A stretch of DNA of 36,226 bases from Phocaeicola sp. (GCA_020026225.1 JAHHQU010000021.1:1-36226); one strand, 5' to 3'; positions 7,771 through 16,801 are shown, counted from the first letter of the stretch. Made by a program: numbers and translations. Notes: a model not told the origin generated them from the sequence alone.

Positions 7771-8726
7771 AAATTGAATAAGCAGTTACCTATACACAAT
7801 GCTGTGATGAACATGAGCAGGTAACCGGTGAATCGTTTGAAAATCAATGCAAAAACATAGCTGCATGTCAATGCTCCAAATAACATAAGAACCGGAAGGA
7901 AGGTGTTGATTAAGCTGGGATGCATGAAAACAAGTAGGGTTATTCCTATCTGCAAGGGGACGATTGCGCTTAAGAAAGAGCGTGTACGTACTTTGTCATT
8001 GTATGAATAATAAATACTGTAAATGCTTCCTATAATGGATAAAATCAAAACAATTCCGTAAGAGATACCTTGTATTAGCTGAATGGACTGGTATTCGGCA
8101 ATCAATTCCTGCAGGCTGACTCCGAAAGGAAATACGGTTCCGAAATAGTCTTGAACAACCTCCTGAAAACCAATACCTCTTATTGCTTCTGGATGATTGA
8201 TGCCATTGAATAGACGGTATCCTAATACTCCCAGGAAAGGAAGCAGGTATCCCATCAATCCGGCGAAGAATGTCCGCAGATTGAGTGATCTTAATGCTCC
8301 CATGCTGATATAGCCCAGGGGAATCATCCAAATCATTTCTGGTACCATTATGCTGCTTATTCCTAAACATAAGAAAGCATGAAAGATATGGAGGGGACCA
8401 TTTTTTGATTCATAGCTGTTGAATAGGCAGAATAAAGTTACCATTGCCAAAAGTTGCATCCAGCAAGTCGTTTGGTAAGGGTGTAAGAACAAAGTGGATG
8501 AATAGAGAAATGCATAAAGGGAGGAAGGCAATTCTGTACGGGTGTGTATCAGGGCAAAAGTCGTATTTAATTCGATGAGCAGATACGTCGTCAGTCCACA
8601 AGCCAGTAAGGATAAGAGCTCCGTCTTTTCTTCGAATGGAAGAATCCACAGAACCAATGAAAGAAGAATAGCTACGGGAAAAGTAGTTCTTCCCGTAGCT
8701 ATTTGATGTTGAAATGTGTAACGCAT
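7746..8726 (-). CDS. Polytopic membrane protein of unknown function
   Basis: This is a 326-residue protein with about nine or ten hydrophobic segments and very short loops. I do not recognise a named family with certainty. It has no catalytic motif I can identify. I chose the ATG at 8726 (reading MRYTFQHQIA) because it lies 4 bases after the purD stop; a longer open frame to 8834 would overlap purD by over 100 bases and encodes a basic, non-membrane leader typical of out-of-frame reading. It sits between purD and the YqaA-like gene with overlap or near contact on both sides, so it is part of that operon. The position suggests a housekeeping or envelope role, but nothing in the sequence fixes it. 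Confidence 0.8.
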   Translation of the reverse strand: MRYTFQHQIATGRTTFPVAILLSLVLWILPFEEKTELLSLLACGLTTYLLIELNTTFALIHTRTELPSSLYAFLYSSTLFLHPYQTTCWMQLLAMVTLFCLFNSYESKNGPLHIFHAFLCLGISSIMVPEMIWMIPLGYISMGALRSLNLRTFFAGLMGYLLPFLGVLGYRLFNGINHPEAIRGIGFQEVVQDYFGTVFPFGVSLQELIAEYQSIQLIQGISYGIVLILSIIGSIYSIYYSYNDKVRTRSFLSAIVPLQIGITLLVFMHPSLINTFLPVLMLFGALTCSYVFALIFKRFTGYLLMFITALCIGNCLFNLWIHFFSF

Positions 8727-8730
8727 AATC

Positions 8731-10005
8731 TTATAAGTCAAAGCCAATGTCCGAACGGAAGTATTTCTTTTCGAACTGGATTTTACTAGCATTCTGGAAA
8801 GAAAGGGCCAACGCTTCTTCTTTATTTGCACCATAAGAGCTGACTGCTATGACACGTCCACCTGCTGTTACGGTCTGACCGTCTTTGATGGCTGTACCTG
8901 CATGGAATACGACGCTTCCACCTTCTTTTGCTTCTTCGATACCAGTCATAGGGAATCCTTTTTCATAGGCTTGTGGATAACCGCCTGATACCAGCATGAC
9001 GCATACAGCTGCACGTGGATCGATTTCCAATGTCTTTTCATTCAGATTGCCGGCAGCTACTCCTTCAAACAGTTCTACCAAGTCGCTCTTGATACGTAAC
9101 ATGACACTTTCTGTTTCCGGGTCACCCATACGTACATTGTATTCAATAACCATCGGTTCACCTTTCACGTTAATCAAGCCGAAGAAGATGAATCCTTTGT
9201 ATTCTATGTTTTCTTCTGCTAAACCTTCTACGGTAGGACGGATAATTCGGTCTTCTACTTTCTTCATCCATGCTTCGTCTGCGAATGGAACAGGAGAAAT
9301 AGAACCCATACCGCCTGTATTCAAGCCTTTGTCGCCTTCACCGATGCGTTTGTAGTCTTTTGCTTCCGGGAGAATCTTATAGTTCTTTCCGTCTGTAAGA
9401 ACGAATACTGAACATTCGATTCCGCTCAAGAATTCTTCGATAACAACAGTAGCTGAAGCACTGCCGAACATACCGCTCAGCATCTCTTTCAGTTCTTTCT
9501 TAGCTTCTTCCAGAGTTGGCAGAATCAATACGCCTTTTCCTGCGCATAGACCATCAGCTTTCAAAACATAAGGAGCTTCCAATGTCTCTAAGAAAGCCAA
9601 TCCTTCTTCTAAGTTTTCGGCTGTGATGCTCTTGTATCCTGCAGTAGGAATGTGGTGGCGCTGCATAAATTCTTTTGCGAATTCCTTGCTTCCTTCCATA
9701 ACGGCACCCGCTTTTGAAGGACCGATTACTGCTACGTTTTTCAGTGCTTCATCGTTCTTGAAGAAGTCATAAACGCCTTTTACCAATGGGTCTTCTGGAC
9801 CGACTACCACCATGTCGATGCTGTTTGCAAGGACGAATTGTTTGATAGCTTCGAAGTCATCAGCTTTTATAGCTACATTTTCACCTACTTCGCTTGTACC
9901 AGCATTACCTGGAGCGATGTATAGTTTTTCAATTTTCGGACTCTGAGCAATTTTCCATGCCAATGCATGTTCACGACCGCCTGATCCAAGAAGTAAGAGT
10001 TTCAT
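8731..10005 (-). CDS. purD: Phosphoribosylamine-glycine ligase (GAR synthetase)
   Basis: This is a full-length 424-residue PurD. It joins phosphoribosylamine and glycine with ATP, the second step of de novo purine synthesis, in the cytosol. It opens with LLLGSGGREHALAWK, the N-domain phosphoribosylamine-binding loop. GPEDPLVKG follows, then IGPSKAGA at the start of the ATP-grasp fold. YVLKADGLCAGKGV is the nucleotide-binding strand and loop, and VRMGDPETE contains metal-binding acidic and asparagine-adjacent residues. It is the first gene of an apparent operon with the two membrane proteins and mnmD. Other purine genes are not in the window, so purD is separated from the rest of its pathway, as is common in Bacteroides. 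The assignment is certain. Confidence 0.98.
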   Translation of the reverse strand: MKLLLLGSGGREHALAWKIAQSPKIEKLYIAPGNAGTSEVGENVAIKADDFEAIKQFVLANSIDMVVVGPEDPLVKGVYDFFKNDEALKNVAVIGPSKAGAVMEGSKEFAKEFMQRHHIPTAGYKSITAENLEEGLAFLETLEAPYVLKADGLCAGKGVLILPTLEEAKKELKEMLSGMFGSASATVVIEEFLSGIECSVFVLTDGKNYKILPEAKDYKRIGEGDKGLNTGGMGSISPVPFADEAWMKKVEDRIIRPTVEGLAEENIEYKGFIFFGLINVKGEPMVIEYNVRMGDPETESVMLRIKSDLVELFEGVAAGNLNEKTLEIDPRAAVCVMLVSGGYPQAYEKGFPMTGIEEAKEGGSVVFHAGTAIKDGQTVTAGGRVIAVSSYGANKEEALALSFQNASKIQFEKKYFRSDIGFDL

Positions 10006-10069
10006 ATATTTCAGGTTATAATGTTAGTTTTTAATTTGTAATTGTCTTGAAATGAGTAGTTTGTATGTA

Positions 10070-10100
10070 TTTTCAACAGGCTGTGAAAGCCTGTTGAAAA
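10070..10100. terminator. Strong hairpin between the S9 peptidase and purD
   Basis: A perfect 13-bp stem (TTTTCAACAGGCT at 70-82 with AGCCTGTTGAAAA at 88-100 of this kilobase) has a 5-base loop. No T run follows on either strand. An outer inverted pair, CTTGAAAT at 10046-10053 and ATTTCAAG at 10111-10118, flanks it. It may be a non-canonical terminator or an mRNA-stabilising or processing structure after the peptidase gene. Confidence 0.5.
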
Positions 10101-10108
10101 CTGTTATC

Positions 10109-12367
10109 TTATTTCAAGAAATCTTCGAAGTAACGTGTGATGTGTTGATGCAAGTGTACACGGTCTCTTCCTATCATATTATGTCCGTCTTCTGGATAAA
10201 TGAAGAAATCGGGATGTGTTCCTGCATCGATGCAAGCACGTAAGAACGTGTAACTGTGCTGTGGAACGCAGGTTGGGTCGGTTCCTCCGATGATGACCAT
10301 CAAACGACCTTTGAGGTTACCGGCTTTTTGTTTCAAGTCGGCATTCTTATAGCCTTCTGGATTGGTTTGAGGAGTGTCCATATAGCGTTCACCGTACATC
10401 ACTTCGTAATATTTCCAGTCTATTACCGGACCGCCTGCTACACCTACTTTAAATATCTCAGGGTAAGTAAGCATCAAGTTAGTGGTCATGAAGCCACCAT
10501 AGCTCCATCCATGAACACCGATACGTTCAGCGTCAACGAACGGAAGGGATTGAAGCATCTTGGCACCTTCTACTTGGTCTTTCATTTCTTCAGTACCCAA
10601 TTGGCGGAAAGTGCAGTCTTCAAATTCACGGCCGCGGTTATCGCTTCCTCTGCTGTCCACTGTAAGCATGACATATCCCTTTTGGGCCATGTACAAGTCC
10701 CATCCGCGTGCATCATAGAAACGGTTGTTATGAATCAGTTGGGCGTGCGGACCACCGTATACATAAATAATGGCTGGATATTTCTTGTTAGGGTCAAAGT
10801 TGACAGGCTTGATTAAGCGATAATATAAATCGGTTTTACCGTCAGCTGCCTTCAAGGTCCCTAACGTGATTTCAGGCATGTTGAACTGCTCCATCATCGG
10901 GTCGGTAGCAGAGAACAATAGATATCCCTTCTTGCCATTAGTCGGCAATAGGCTGATTTCTCGTGCTACTTCAAACGATTTGAAGTGGTCGATAAGGTAT
11001 GTGCCCGATGCAGAAAGTGTAGCACTGTGAGTGCCATCTTCTTTACCTAACAATACGCGTTTGCCGTTACGTACGTTCAAGCTATAAATGTTAGTCTGCA
11101 ATGGAGATACTTCAGTAGAAGCGATGATGACTTCCTTTTTTGATTTGTTGAATCCTAGGATGTCTTGAACCAACCAGTCTCCTTGGGTCAATTGGCTGAC
11201 CTTGACACTTTCTTTGATGGTACTTCCATTTGCCAGTTTCTTTTCAACAGGTTCTTGAGCCACTTGGGTATCGAATAGATACAAGTGGTTAAAACCATCT
11301 CGCTGACTTTGATAGATGAACTTGCTGGCATCCCAAGGCAAGAATGTCAATGGGTGCTGAGGCTCAACATATTTAGGATGAGTCTCTTCGTAAATTACAG
11401 CTTCTTGGTCACCGGTAATGGCGTTGAAACGAACCAACTGTGCATGATTCTGGTCACGGTTTACTTCAATGACGTAAATCTGTTTCTCGTCGGGCGACCA
11501 ACTTACGTTTGTGAAATAACGGTTGGTTGGATCACCGGCCTTCAGATAGATTGTTTTTTGAGTGGCTATATTATAAATACCAACAGTAACCTTATGACTG
11601 GTCATTCCTGCCATAGGATATTTATCCGGTTCCAGTGTAGCGATACGTTGGGTTGTATTCACTTGTGGATAATCGGTAACCATACTTTGGTCCATGCGGT
11701 AGAACGCAAGGTTTTCACCTTTAGGTCCCCAAAATGTACCTTTATAAATTCCAAACTCATTGCGGTGAACAGCTTGACCATATACGATGTCATGCAATGG
11801 GGCGTAACCTTCTGGGGTTGGACAAATTTGACGAATAGCATGAACAGGACGGTTGTTTTCCTTTGCACTGGCAATGTAAAGATTGTCACCTACGGTGTAG
11901 GCCATGTAACCATTTTCTTTACAGAAATCCAAATTGGCTGCTCCTCTGGATAATTCAAAAGAGCTGGTTATTTCCTTTTTCTTGAAGTCGTAATTGATTA
12001 CATAGCCGTTGCTGACTATGTTCAATTCATTTCTTTCAGCCCAAGGAAAAGTTGCATTGCTTAAAGAAGTCAATGCACCACAAGCTATGTTTGAATTTTC
12101 AATTGCCTGATTTACTTCGTCCAGACTAACCAATGTTTTCTTTGTGCCATTCTTCAAATTGATGGTTTGGATTGTCTTCGGTTCTGTTTGAACACATACT
12201 TCTCCCCACCATTTTAAGCTTGACATATTTTTAGGCATCAAGTTGTAATATTCTGAGCCGCCAGGAATGACATCTTCTAGGGTATATGCTTTCTTTTCTT
12301 GTGCAGAAACAGTTGCTGCCATGATAAGAAACAGGTTTATAAGCAGTGTTATAAAAGTTTTGTTCAT
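10109..12367 (-). CDS. S9 family peptidase, prolyl tripeptidyl peptidase-like (PtpA/DPP4 group)
   Basis: This is a 752-residue exported serine peptidase of family S9B. It resembles Porphyromonas PtpA, which releases tripeptides after proline from the N-terminus of peptides. Residues 1-22 form a signal peptide ending in VSAQ. A beta-propeller domain covers about 40-490, including the AFYRMDQSMV stretch, and an alpha/beta hydrolase domain follows. The triad appears as S622 (GWSYGG), D697 (GTDP) and H729 (DGHNM); the 75- and 32-residue spacings are the same as I recall for PtpA (S603, D678, H710). I chose the ATG at 12367 because it begins a good signal peptide and does not overlap the upstream gene, whereas the frame remains open to 12400. 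It lies 29 bases after the rRNA methyltransferase gene, so it may be cotranscribed. DPP4-type specificity is the alternative. Confidence 0.93.
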   Translation of the reverse strand: MNKTFITLLINLFLIMAATVSAQEKKAYTLEDVIPGGSEYYNLMPKNMSSLKWWGEVCVQTEPKTIQTINLKNGTKKTLVSLDEVNQAIENSNIACGALTSLSNATFPWAERNELNIVSNGYVINYDFKKKEITSSFELSRGAANLDFCKENGYMAYTVGDNLYIASAKENNRPVHAIRQICPTPEGYAPLHDIVYGQAVHRNEFGIYKGTFWGPKGENLAFYRMDQSMVTDYPQVNTTQRIATLEPDKYPMAGMTSHKVTVGIYNIATQKTIYLKAGDPTNRYFTNVSWSPDEKQIYVIEVNRDQNHAQLVRFNAITGDQEAVIYEETHPKYVEPQHPLTFLPWDASKFIYQSQRDGFNHLYLFDTQVAQEPVEKKLANGSTIKESVKVSQLTQGDWLVQDILGFNKSKKEVIIASTEVSPLQTNIYSLNVRNGKRVLLGKEDGTHSATLSASGTYLIDHFKSFEVAREISLLPTNGKKGYLLFSATDPMMEQFNMPEITLGTLKAADGKTDLYYRLIKPVNFDPNKKYPAIIYVYGGPHAQLIHNNRFYDARGWDLYMAQKGYVMLTVDSRGSDNRGREFEDCTFRQLGTEEMKDQVEGAKMLQSLPFVDAERIGVHGWSYGGFMTTNLMLTYPEIFKVGVAGGPVIDWKYYEVMYGERYMDTPQTNPEGYKNADLKQKAGNLKGRLMVIIGGTDPTCVPQHSYTFLRACIDAGTHPDFFIYPEDGHNMIGRDRVHLHQHITRYFEDFLK

Positions 12368-12396
12368 AATTTTGGTAAATATAATAAGGTGACTTA

Positions 12397-13974
12397 TCAA
12401 TCCTGATTATTTACTTCTTCTTCAGCTTTGCGACGAGCATGCATATATCTCGGAGCTGGAGCTTGTTTAGGTCTGCCGTCATCCGTTGTTGGACGAGGAG
12501 TACGTGGCTTCAAGTCTTCTGTGCGTTTGAAGTCTTTTTTGAATTCACGTGTGAATTCTTTCCCATCACCGGCTTTTCTTCCACCGAAAGAATCTCTTCT
12601 GCCTTCGAAGTTCTTTCTTCTGTTACCGAATGCACCTCTCTTGTCATCTCTACCTCTGAATTCTCTCTTTTCGCCGTCTTCTTTCTTCCAATCTCTGCGT
12701 GATTCTTTACGGTCGCCTTTGCCAAATCCAGGTTTGTCTCCAAAACGTCTTGGGCGTTTGTCGTCAGAGCGGCGAGGACGGGCATCGTCCGAACGACGAG
12801 GTTTGAACTCACTTCCTTCGTTGTCTTTGCGGAAAGCTTTGTATTTTCCGTCGAATAACTGATACTGACGGAACTGACATTCCAAAGCACCGTTAAACAA
12901 AGGAACTTTTACAGAAGGTTTCAAGCCAATCTGGTCGAAACATTCATCACGGTAGCTTAGAATCCAAGCGTCATTTCCTGTAAAGGCATGTTTCAAGCGT
13001 TCGCCTATCATACTATACAAGCCCAACAGATCTTCTGTAGAGATACGTTCTCCATAAGGAGGATTGGTTATGATGATGCTCTTTTCAGTAGGTTGTTCGA
13101 ATTGTTGGAACGGTTGAATCTTCAAAACGACATCTTTGCTTACGCCGGCTGCCTTCACATTGTGAATTGCAATTTCGTTGGCTTTCGGGTTGTTGTCATA
13201 ACCGTAGATGCGATGTTCGAATTCACGTTCTTTAGAGTCATCGTTATAAATGGTATCAAAAAGTTCTTGATCGAAATCTTTCCATTTCTCGAAACCGAAT
13301 TCTTTTCTGAAAACTCCAGGAGCGATATTGCGTGCAATCAAAGCTGCCTCAATAGGAATGGTTCCAGAACCACACATCGGGTCAATCAAGTCGCATTCGC
13401 CTCTCCATCCAGTCATGAGGATCATACCGGCAGCCAATACTTCGTTCAAAGGAGCTTCTACTTGTTCCTGACGGTATCCGCGGCGGTGCAATGATTCACC
13501 AGAGCTGTCAAGTGAAAGCGTACATTGATCCTCAGCCACATGAATATTCAAGGCTAAATCAGGATTGTTGATGCGTACAGAAGGACGGTTTCCTGTCTTT
13601 TCACGGAAATAGTCCACGATAGCATCTTTCACCTTATAGGCTACGAATTTGGAGTGACGGAATTCTGTTGAGAATACTACAGCATCAACAGAGAAACTGT
13701 GCATGCAGTCTAAATAATCTTCCCAATGGATTTCTTTGATAGCTTCGTACACCTCATCGGCTGTATTTGCTTTAAAATGTTTAATTGGTTTTAGGATGCG
13801 GATTGCAGTACGCAAACAAAAGTTTGCTTTGTACATCATTTCTTTATCGCCGGTAAAAGAAACCATACGGCGTCCGATTTCAATGTTGCTTGCTCCTAAC
13901 TCTGTGAGTTCTTGTGCCAATACTTCTTCCAGGCCTTGGAATGTTTTGGCGATCAGCTCGAATTCTTGATTCAT
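12397..13974 (-). CDS. THUMP-domain 23S rRNA (guanine-N2) methyltransferase, RlmL N-terminal-type, with long charged tail
   Basis: This is a 525-residue protein. Residues 1-160 form a ferredoxin-like/THUMP RNA-binding region, and residues 165-380 form a SAM-dependent methyltransferase domain with DPMCGSGTIP (198-207) and the N2-amine methylation motif NPPYGER (304-310). This matches the half of E. coli RlmL that makes m2G2445 in 23S rRNA. The second RlmK half is absent. From about 385 to the end the protein is low-complexity and rich in R, K, D and G, with imperfect RPRRSDD repeats, and is almost certainly disordered; such tails are known on RNA helicases and probably add RNA affinity. The ATG at 13974 (MNQEFELIAK) is chosen over an upstream start that adds 12 unrelated residues. 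A -7 box lies at 14008-14015. Confidence 0.92.
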   Translation of the reverse strand: MNQEFELIAKTFQGLEEVLAQELTELGASNIEIGRRMVSFTGDKEMMYKANFCLRTAIRILKPIKHFKANTADEVYEAIKEIHWEDYLDCMHSFSVDAVVFSTEFRHSKFVAYKVKDAIVDYFREKTGNRPSVRINNPDLALNIHVAEDQCTLSLDSSGESLHRRGYRQEQVEAPLNEVLAAGMILMTGWRGECDLIDPMCGSGTIPIEAALIARNIAPGVFRKEFGFEKWKDFDQELFDTIYNDDSKEREFEHRIYGYDNNPKANEIAIHNVKAAGVSKDVVLKIQPFQQFEQPTEKSIIITNPPYGERISTEDLLGLYSMIGERLKHAFTGNDAWILSYRDECFDQIGLKPSVKVPLFNGALECQFRQYQLFDGKYKAFRKDNEGSEFKPRRSDDARPRRSDDKRPRRFGDKPGFGKGDRKESRRDWKKEDGEKREFRGRDDKRGAFGNRRKNFEGRRDSFGGRKAGDGKEFTREFKKDFKRTEDLKPRTPRPTTDDGRPKQAPAPRYMHARRKAEEEVNNQD

Positions 13975-14007
13975 TGTGATATAATTACGTAATTTCAATT
14001 GATGGTA

Positions 14008-14015
14008 CAAAAATA
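14008..14015 (-). promoter_or_regulatory. -7 box upstream of the rRNA methyltransferase gene
   Basis: The minus strand reads TATTTTTG, fitting TAnnTTTG, about 34 bases before the start codon. No good -33 element is seen. Confidence 0.4.
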
Positions 14016-14272
14016 CGAATTTTCAAACAGTTTTTCAATAGTTTAGATTGAGAAACAACATTATTTATTTGTTTCAAACAGATTGGCATTTCGGAGGATA
14101 TTCCAGATGGGAACGGGGAGTAGGGGAAGAAGCAGGCAATGGAAGAGGATGGAATTTTTTCCATAGGTTTCTTTAGAGAAGAAATACATATTTCAAACTC
14201 CTTTTTGGTTATTCCGAATATTCTTGATAAATTGCCACCTTAATTTTAGAAACCCTAATTATTTTTTTGAGA

Positions 14273-14848
14273 ATGGATCAGATAGATATAGATTATTTGA
14301 ATCGTTTTGAGAGTAAGTTACAGAAGGAACTTCTTCGTTTGTGTACTTCTTACAAGATGTTGGATGGTGTCTTGTTGGAATCGGATGACATCAATGAGCA
14401 CTGGAAGAAACTGGCTCCAGAATACGTGGCTGATGCGGTAAGAGAGATAGCGGCTTATCCGGTTGTTTCTGTAGCATGGGCTGCATATTTGGGACTGGCG
14501 GTTGCCTATGCTTGGGATGTGGATTGGCCGACTTTTGAGAAGGCTCCTTACCAGGCTTATTACGGGGAACAAGGCTTTGACGATATGGATGAGCATATTG
14601 TGAAGGATTTGTTGGAGGTACCTTTGGATAGTCAGGATGCAAAGGACTTGGAGAACATGATTCGTCGTTGCGGGGAAGCAGCTGTTTCTTTGATTCGTTA
14701 TGAGAATATTGAACCCCAGAGTCCGATGGCTTTTCATGTCTTTGCTCGTGCTGTAAAGGCTATGTACCATATAGGAGCTGCTATAGAGTTGAAACGTTTG
14801 GGGTACAACTTCCAGAAAGTGGCTTTGTCGGAGAATGCAGATGCATGA
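14273..14848 (+). CDS. Conserved-looking protein of unknown function
   Basis: I do not recognise this 191-residue protein. It is acidic, mostly alpha-helical in composition and soluble apart from one moderately hydrophobic segment around 65-83 (alanine, tyrosine and valine rich). It has no signal peptide. The C-terminal third has a regular helical pattern (ENMIRRCGEAAVSLIRYEN, then AFHVFARAVKAMYHIGAAIELKR). The start is the ATG at 14273; a TTG two codons upstream is less likely. The PH-domain gene starts 27 bases after its stop, so the two probably form an operon ending at the terminator at 15257-15296. Base composition and codon use look like the neighbours, so it seems native. A real gene is very likely and the function is unknown. 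Confidence 0.8.
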   Translation: MDQIDIDYLNRFESKLQKELLRLCTSYKMLDGVLLESDDINEHWKKLAPEYVADAVREIAAYPVVSVAWAAYLGLAVAYAWDVDWPTFEKAPYQAYYGEQGFDDMDEHIVKDLLEVPLDSQDAKDLENMIRRCGEAAVSLIRYENIEPQSPMAFHVFARAVKAMYHIGAAIELKRLGYNFQKVALSENADA

Positions 14849-14875
14849 AAAGTTTAACGTTTTAAAATTTTCGAT

Positions 14876-15250
14876 ATGGGATTATTTAATGCACTTATGG
14901 GAAATGTATCGGATACCGATATTCAATCCATCAGTAAATTGTATGAGTCTATCTTATGTAAAGATGAGGTGATAGAGCGTGCCTTTTCACATATTCGTGA
15001 TAAGTGGGTTTTTACCAACAAACGATTGATAATCCAAGATACGCAAGGACTTACTGGGAAAAAGAAGGAGTTCTTGTCTATCCCTTATCATTCTGTTGAA
15101 TGTTTTTCAATTGAAACAGCAGGTTCTTTTGATGATGATGCAGAATTGAAGATTTGGATTAAAGGATTGATCAGTCCCTTGGAAATTAATTTTGGCAGGG
15201 GAAGTGACATCCAGGAAATACAGCGTTTGTTTGCGGAACATGTGTTGTAA
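14876..15250 (+). CDS. Small bacterial PH-domain protein (bPH_1, YvbH-like)
   Basis: This 124-residue protein consists almost entirely of one bacterial pleckstrin-homology-like domain. Supporting features are the ordered beta strands, the WVFTNKRLIIQD segment (about 44-55), the following SIPYHSVECFSIETAG (67-82) and the C-terminal helix IQEIQRLFAEHVL. There is no signal peptide or membrane segment, so it is cytosolic. The family forms ring-like oligomers in solved structures, but its cellular role is unknown. It is the second gene after the unknown protein at 14273-14848 and is followed at once by a strong terminator. Family assignment is good. Confidence 0.87.
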   Translation: MGLFNALMGNVSDTDIQSISKLYESILCKDEVIERAFSHIRDKWVFTNKRLIIQDTQGLTGKKKEFLSIPYHSVECFSIETAGSFDDDAELKIWIKGLISPLEINFGRGSDIQEIQRLFAEHVL

Positions 15251-15256
15251 AGTATA

Positions 15257-15296
15257 AAAAAAGCGGTGAACATACTGACATGTTCACCGCTTTTTT
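15257..15296. terminator. Bidirectional intrinsic terminator
   Basis: A 17-bp stem (AAAAAAGCGGTGAACAT with ATGTTCACCGCTTTTTT) has a 6-base loop. It separates the convergent PH-domain and fucosidase genes and should work in both directions. Confidence 0.95.
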
Positions 15297-15314
15297 CTTT
15301 ATGGGATTCGGATC

Positions 15315-16709
15315 TTATTTCTTCAATTTGAATTCAAATGCAAGAGGTTCGTCTTTCAAGCCTTTTGGCAATTTGACGATTACCTTATCACCTTCGCATC
15401 GGTAAGAGACACGTTTGTTCTTTGATAAGAGGGTCATCTTACCTTTAGGAAGATTGCCTGTCCATTCGATGGTTTCCGGCAATTTTTCTCCTTCAGGCAA
15501 TGCATAGATAGCATAAATTGTCTTGCCGTCTTTGTCACCGGTAAACCATGTATTTCCACAGTGATAGTTAGGAGTGTTTCGTGTATTATAGATGGCTTTT
15601 CCGTTGGCACGCAACCATTCACCTACTTGATGCAAGCGGTCTACCACAGGCTTTTCGATGATACCATCGGCAGTAGGACCAACTCCCAACAGGTAACAAC
15701 CACCTTTTGCACAGATTTCAGCCAAGGTGTTGATTACTTTTTGAGCCGATTTGTAAGGTGCGTTAGGTACCCAGCCCCAATCGTTGCTCAATGTGATGCA
15801 GCTTTCCCATGGATAGTTCAGCTGAGTTGTAGGAATACCGCGTTCTGGTGTCTGGTAGTTTTCATTTTTGCCGCGGATGCTTCTGTCTACAGAAATCAGA
15901 CCTGGGTGTTTTTTACGAGCTTTTTCAAGGATATTATCCAAGTGGATGTCATCTCCTGTTACCCATCCTCCGTCGAGCCACAAAATGTCGAAGCTTCCAT
16001 AATCGCTCATCAGTTCGTCCAACTGGTTGGCTGTGAAGTCTTGGTAGTTTTTCCACCAATCTGGATGACGATCTTTCTTGTAGTTCGGATTTCTATTAGG
16101 GGTGGCAAAATATGGATTCCAGAACCATTCACAATGCCAGTCTGGTTTAGAGAAGTAGCATCCCATCATGAAACCTTGCTTGCGGAAGGCGTCGAAAACG
16201 TGATAAGCTACGTTTTTGCGAGGATTGTCCTTGAATGCACCATGGGCAATAGAAAAGTCGGTATATTTAGAATCGAAAGTACAGAAGCCATCGTGATGCT
16301 TGGTGGTGAAAAGCATGTATTTCATACCTGCATCCTTCATTACTTCCGCCCATTGTTCTGGATTGAAATTTACAGGATTTAATTTATCTTTCAGACCGAA
16401 ATACCATTTTTTATATTTGTTGTAGTCGTAAGGGACGTCACCGGTACGTCTAATCCAGTCAACGTCTTCTGAACAGATTGACCAAGATTCTACGATGCCA
16501 GGAACAGAGTATAATCCCCAATGGAACAAAACGCCGAATTTCATATCCTGCCATTTATCCAATTTGTCCAATACCTGTTTGTCGGTTGGCCAAACATAAT
16601 CACTTGCTTCCGATTGCTTATGTACAAAACCTTGTACTTGCTGAGCATTCATTTCGAATGTAAAGGCAACGCCAGCCAAACATGCGATCAATTTCTTCCA
16701 ATTTCTCAT
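15315..16709 (-). CDS. Alpha-L-fucosidase, glycoside hydrolase family 29
   Basis: This is a 464-residue exported retaining fucosidase. It carries a signal peptide with probable cleavage after A22 (MNAQQ). The GH29 barrel follows: FGVLFHWG (58-65), the KHHDGF motif (137-142), and WLDGGW with D246 as the catalytic nucleophile. The C-terminal 90 residues form a beta-sandwich typical of the family. The acid/base residue cannot be placed with certainty by eye. It is probably periplasmic and removes terminal fucose from host or dietary glycans. It is alone on the minus strand beside the GH20 and sulfatase genes, with its own -7 box at 16794-16801 and the shared terminator after it. Linkage preference (alpha-1,2, 1,3 or 1,4) cannot be told. 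Confidence 0.95.
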   Translation of the reverse strand: MRNWKKLIACLAGVAFTFEMNAQQVQGFVHKQSEASDYVWPTDKQVLDKLDKWQDMKFGVLFHWGLYSVPGIVESWSICSEDVDWIRRTGDVPYDYNKYKKWYFGLKDKLNPVNFNPEQWAEVMKDAGMKYMLFTTKHHDGFCTFDSKYTDFSIAHGAFKDNPRKNVAYHVFDAFRKQGFMMGCYFSKPDWHCEWFWNPYFATPNRNPNYKKDRHPDWWKNYQDFTANQLDELMSDYGSFDILWLDGGWVTGDDIHLDNILEKARKKHPGLISVDRSIRGKNENYQTPERGIPTTQLNYPWESCITLSNDWGWVPNAPYKSAQKVINTLAEICAKGGCYLLGVGPTADGIIEKPVVDRLHQVGEWLRANGKAIYNTRNTPNYHCGNTWFTGDKDGKTIYAIYALPEGEKLPETIEWTGNLPKGKMTLLSKNKRVSYRCEGDKVIVKLPKGLKDEPLAFEFKLKK

Positions 16710-16793
16710 AGCTAAAAATGTAATGAATTTTAGTTTGTTGTAAGTAATAACACACAGAGCATTAATGTGTGGATTGCATCAATAATCTTGCTG

Positions 16794-16801
16794 CAAAGAT
16801 A
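16794..16801 (-). promoter_or_regulatory. -7 box for the fucosidase gene
   Basis: The minus strand reads TATCTTTG, a perfect TAnnTTTG match, about 85 bases before the start codon. Confidence 0.6.

Noticed and set aside
15561..16382. A 273-codon open frame antisense to the fucosidase gene
   Set aside because: It is a shadow of the GH29 gene, rich in Cys, Phe and Val, with no recognisable domain.
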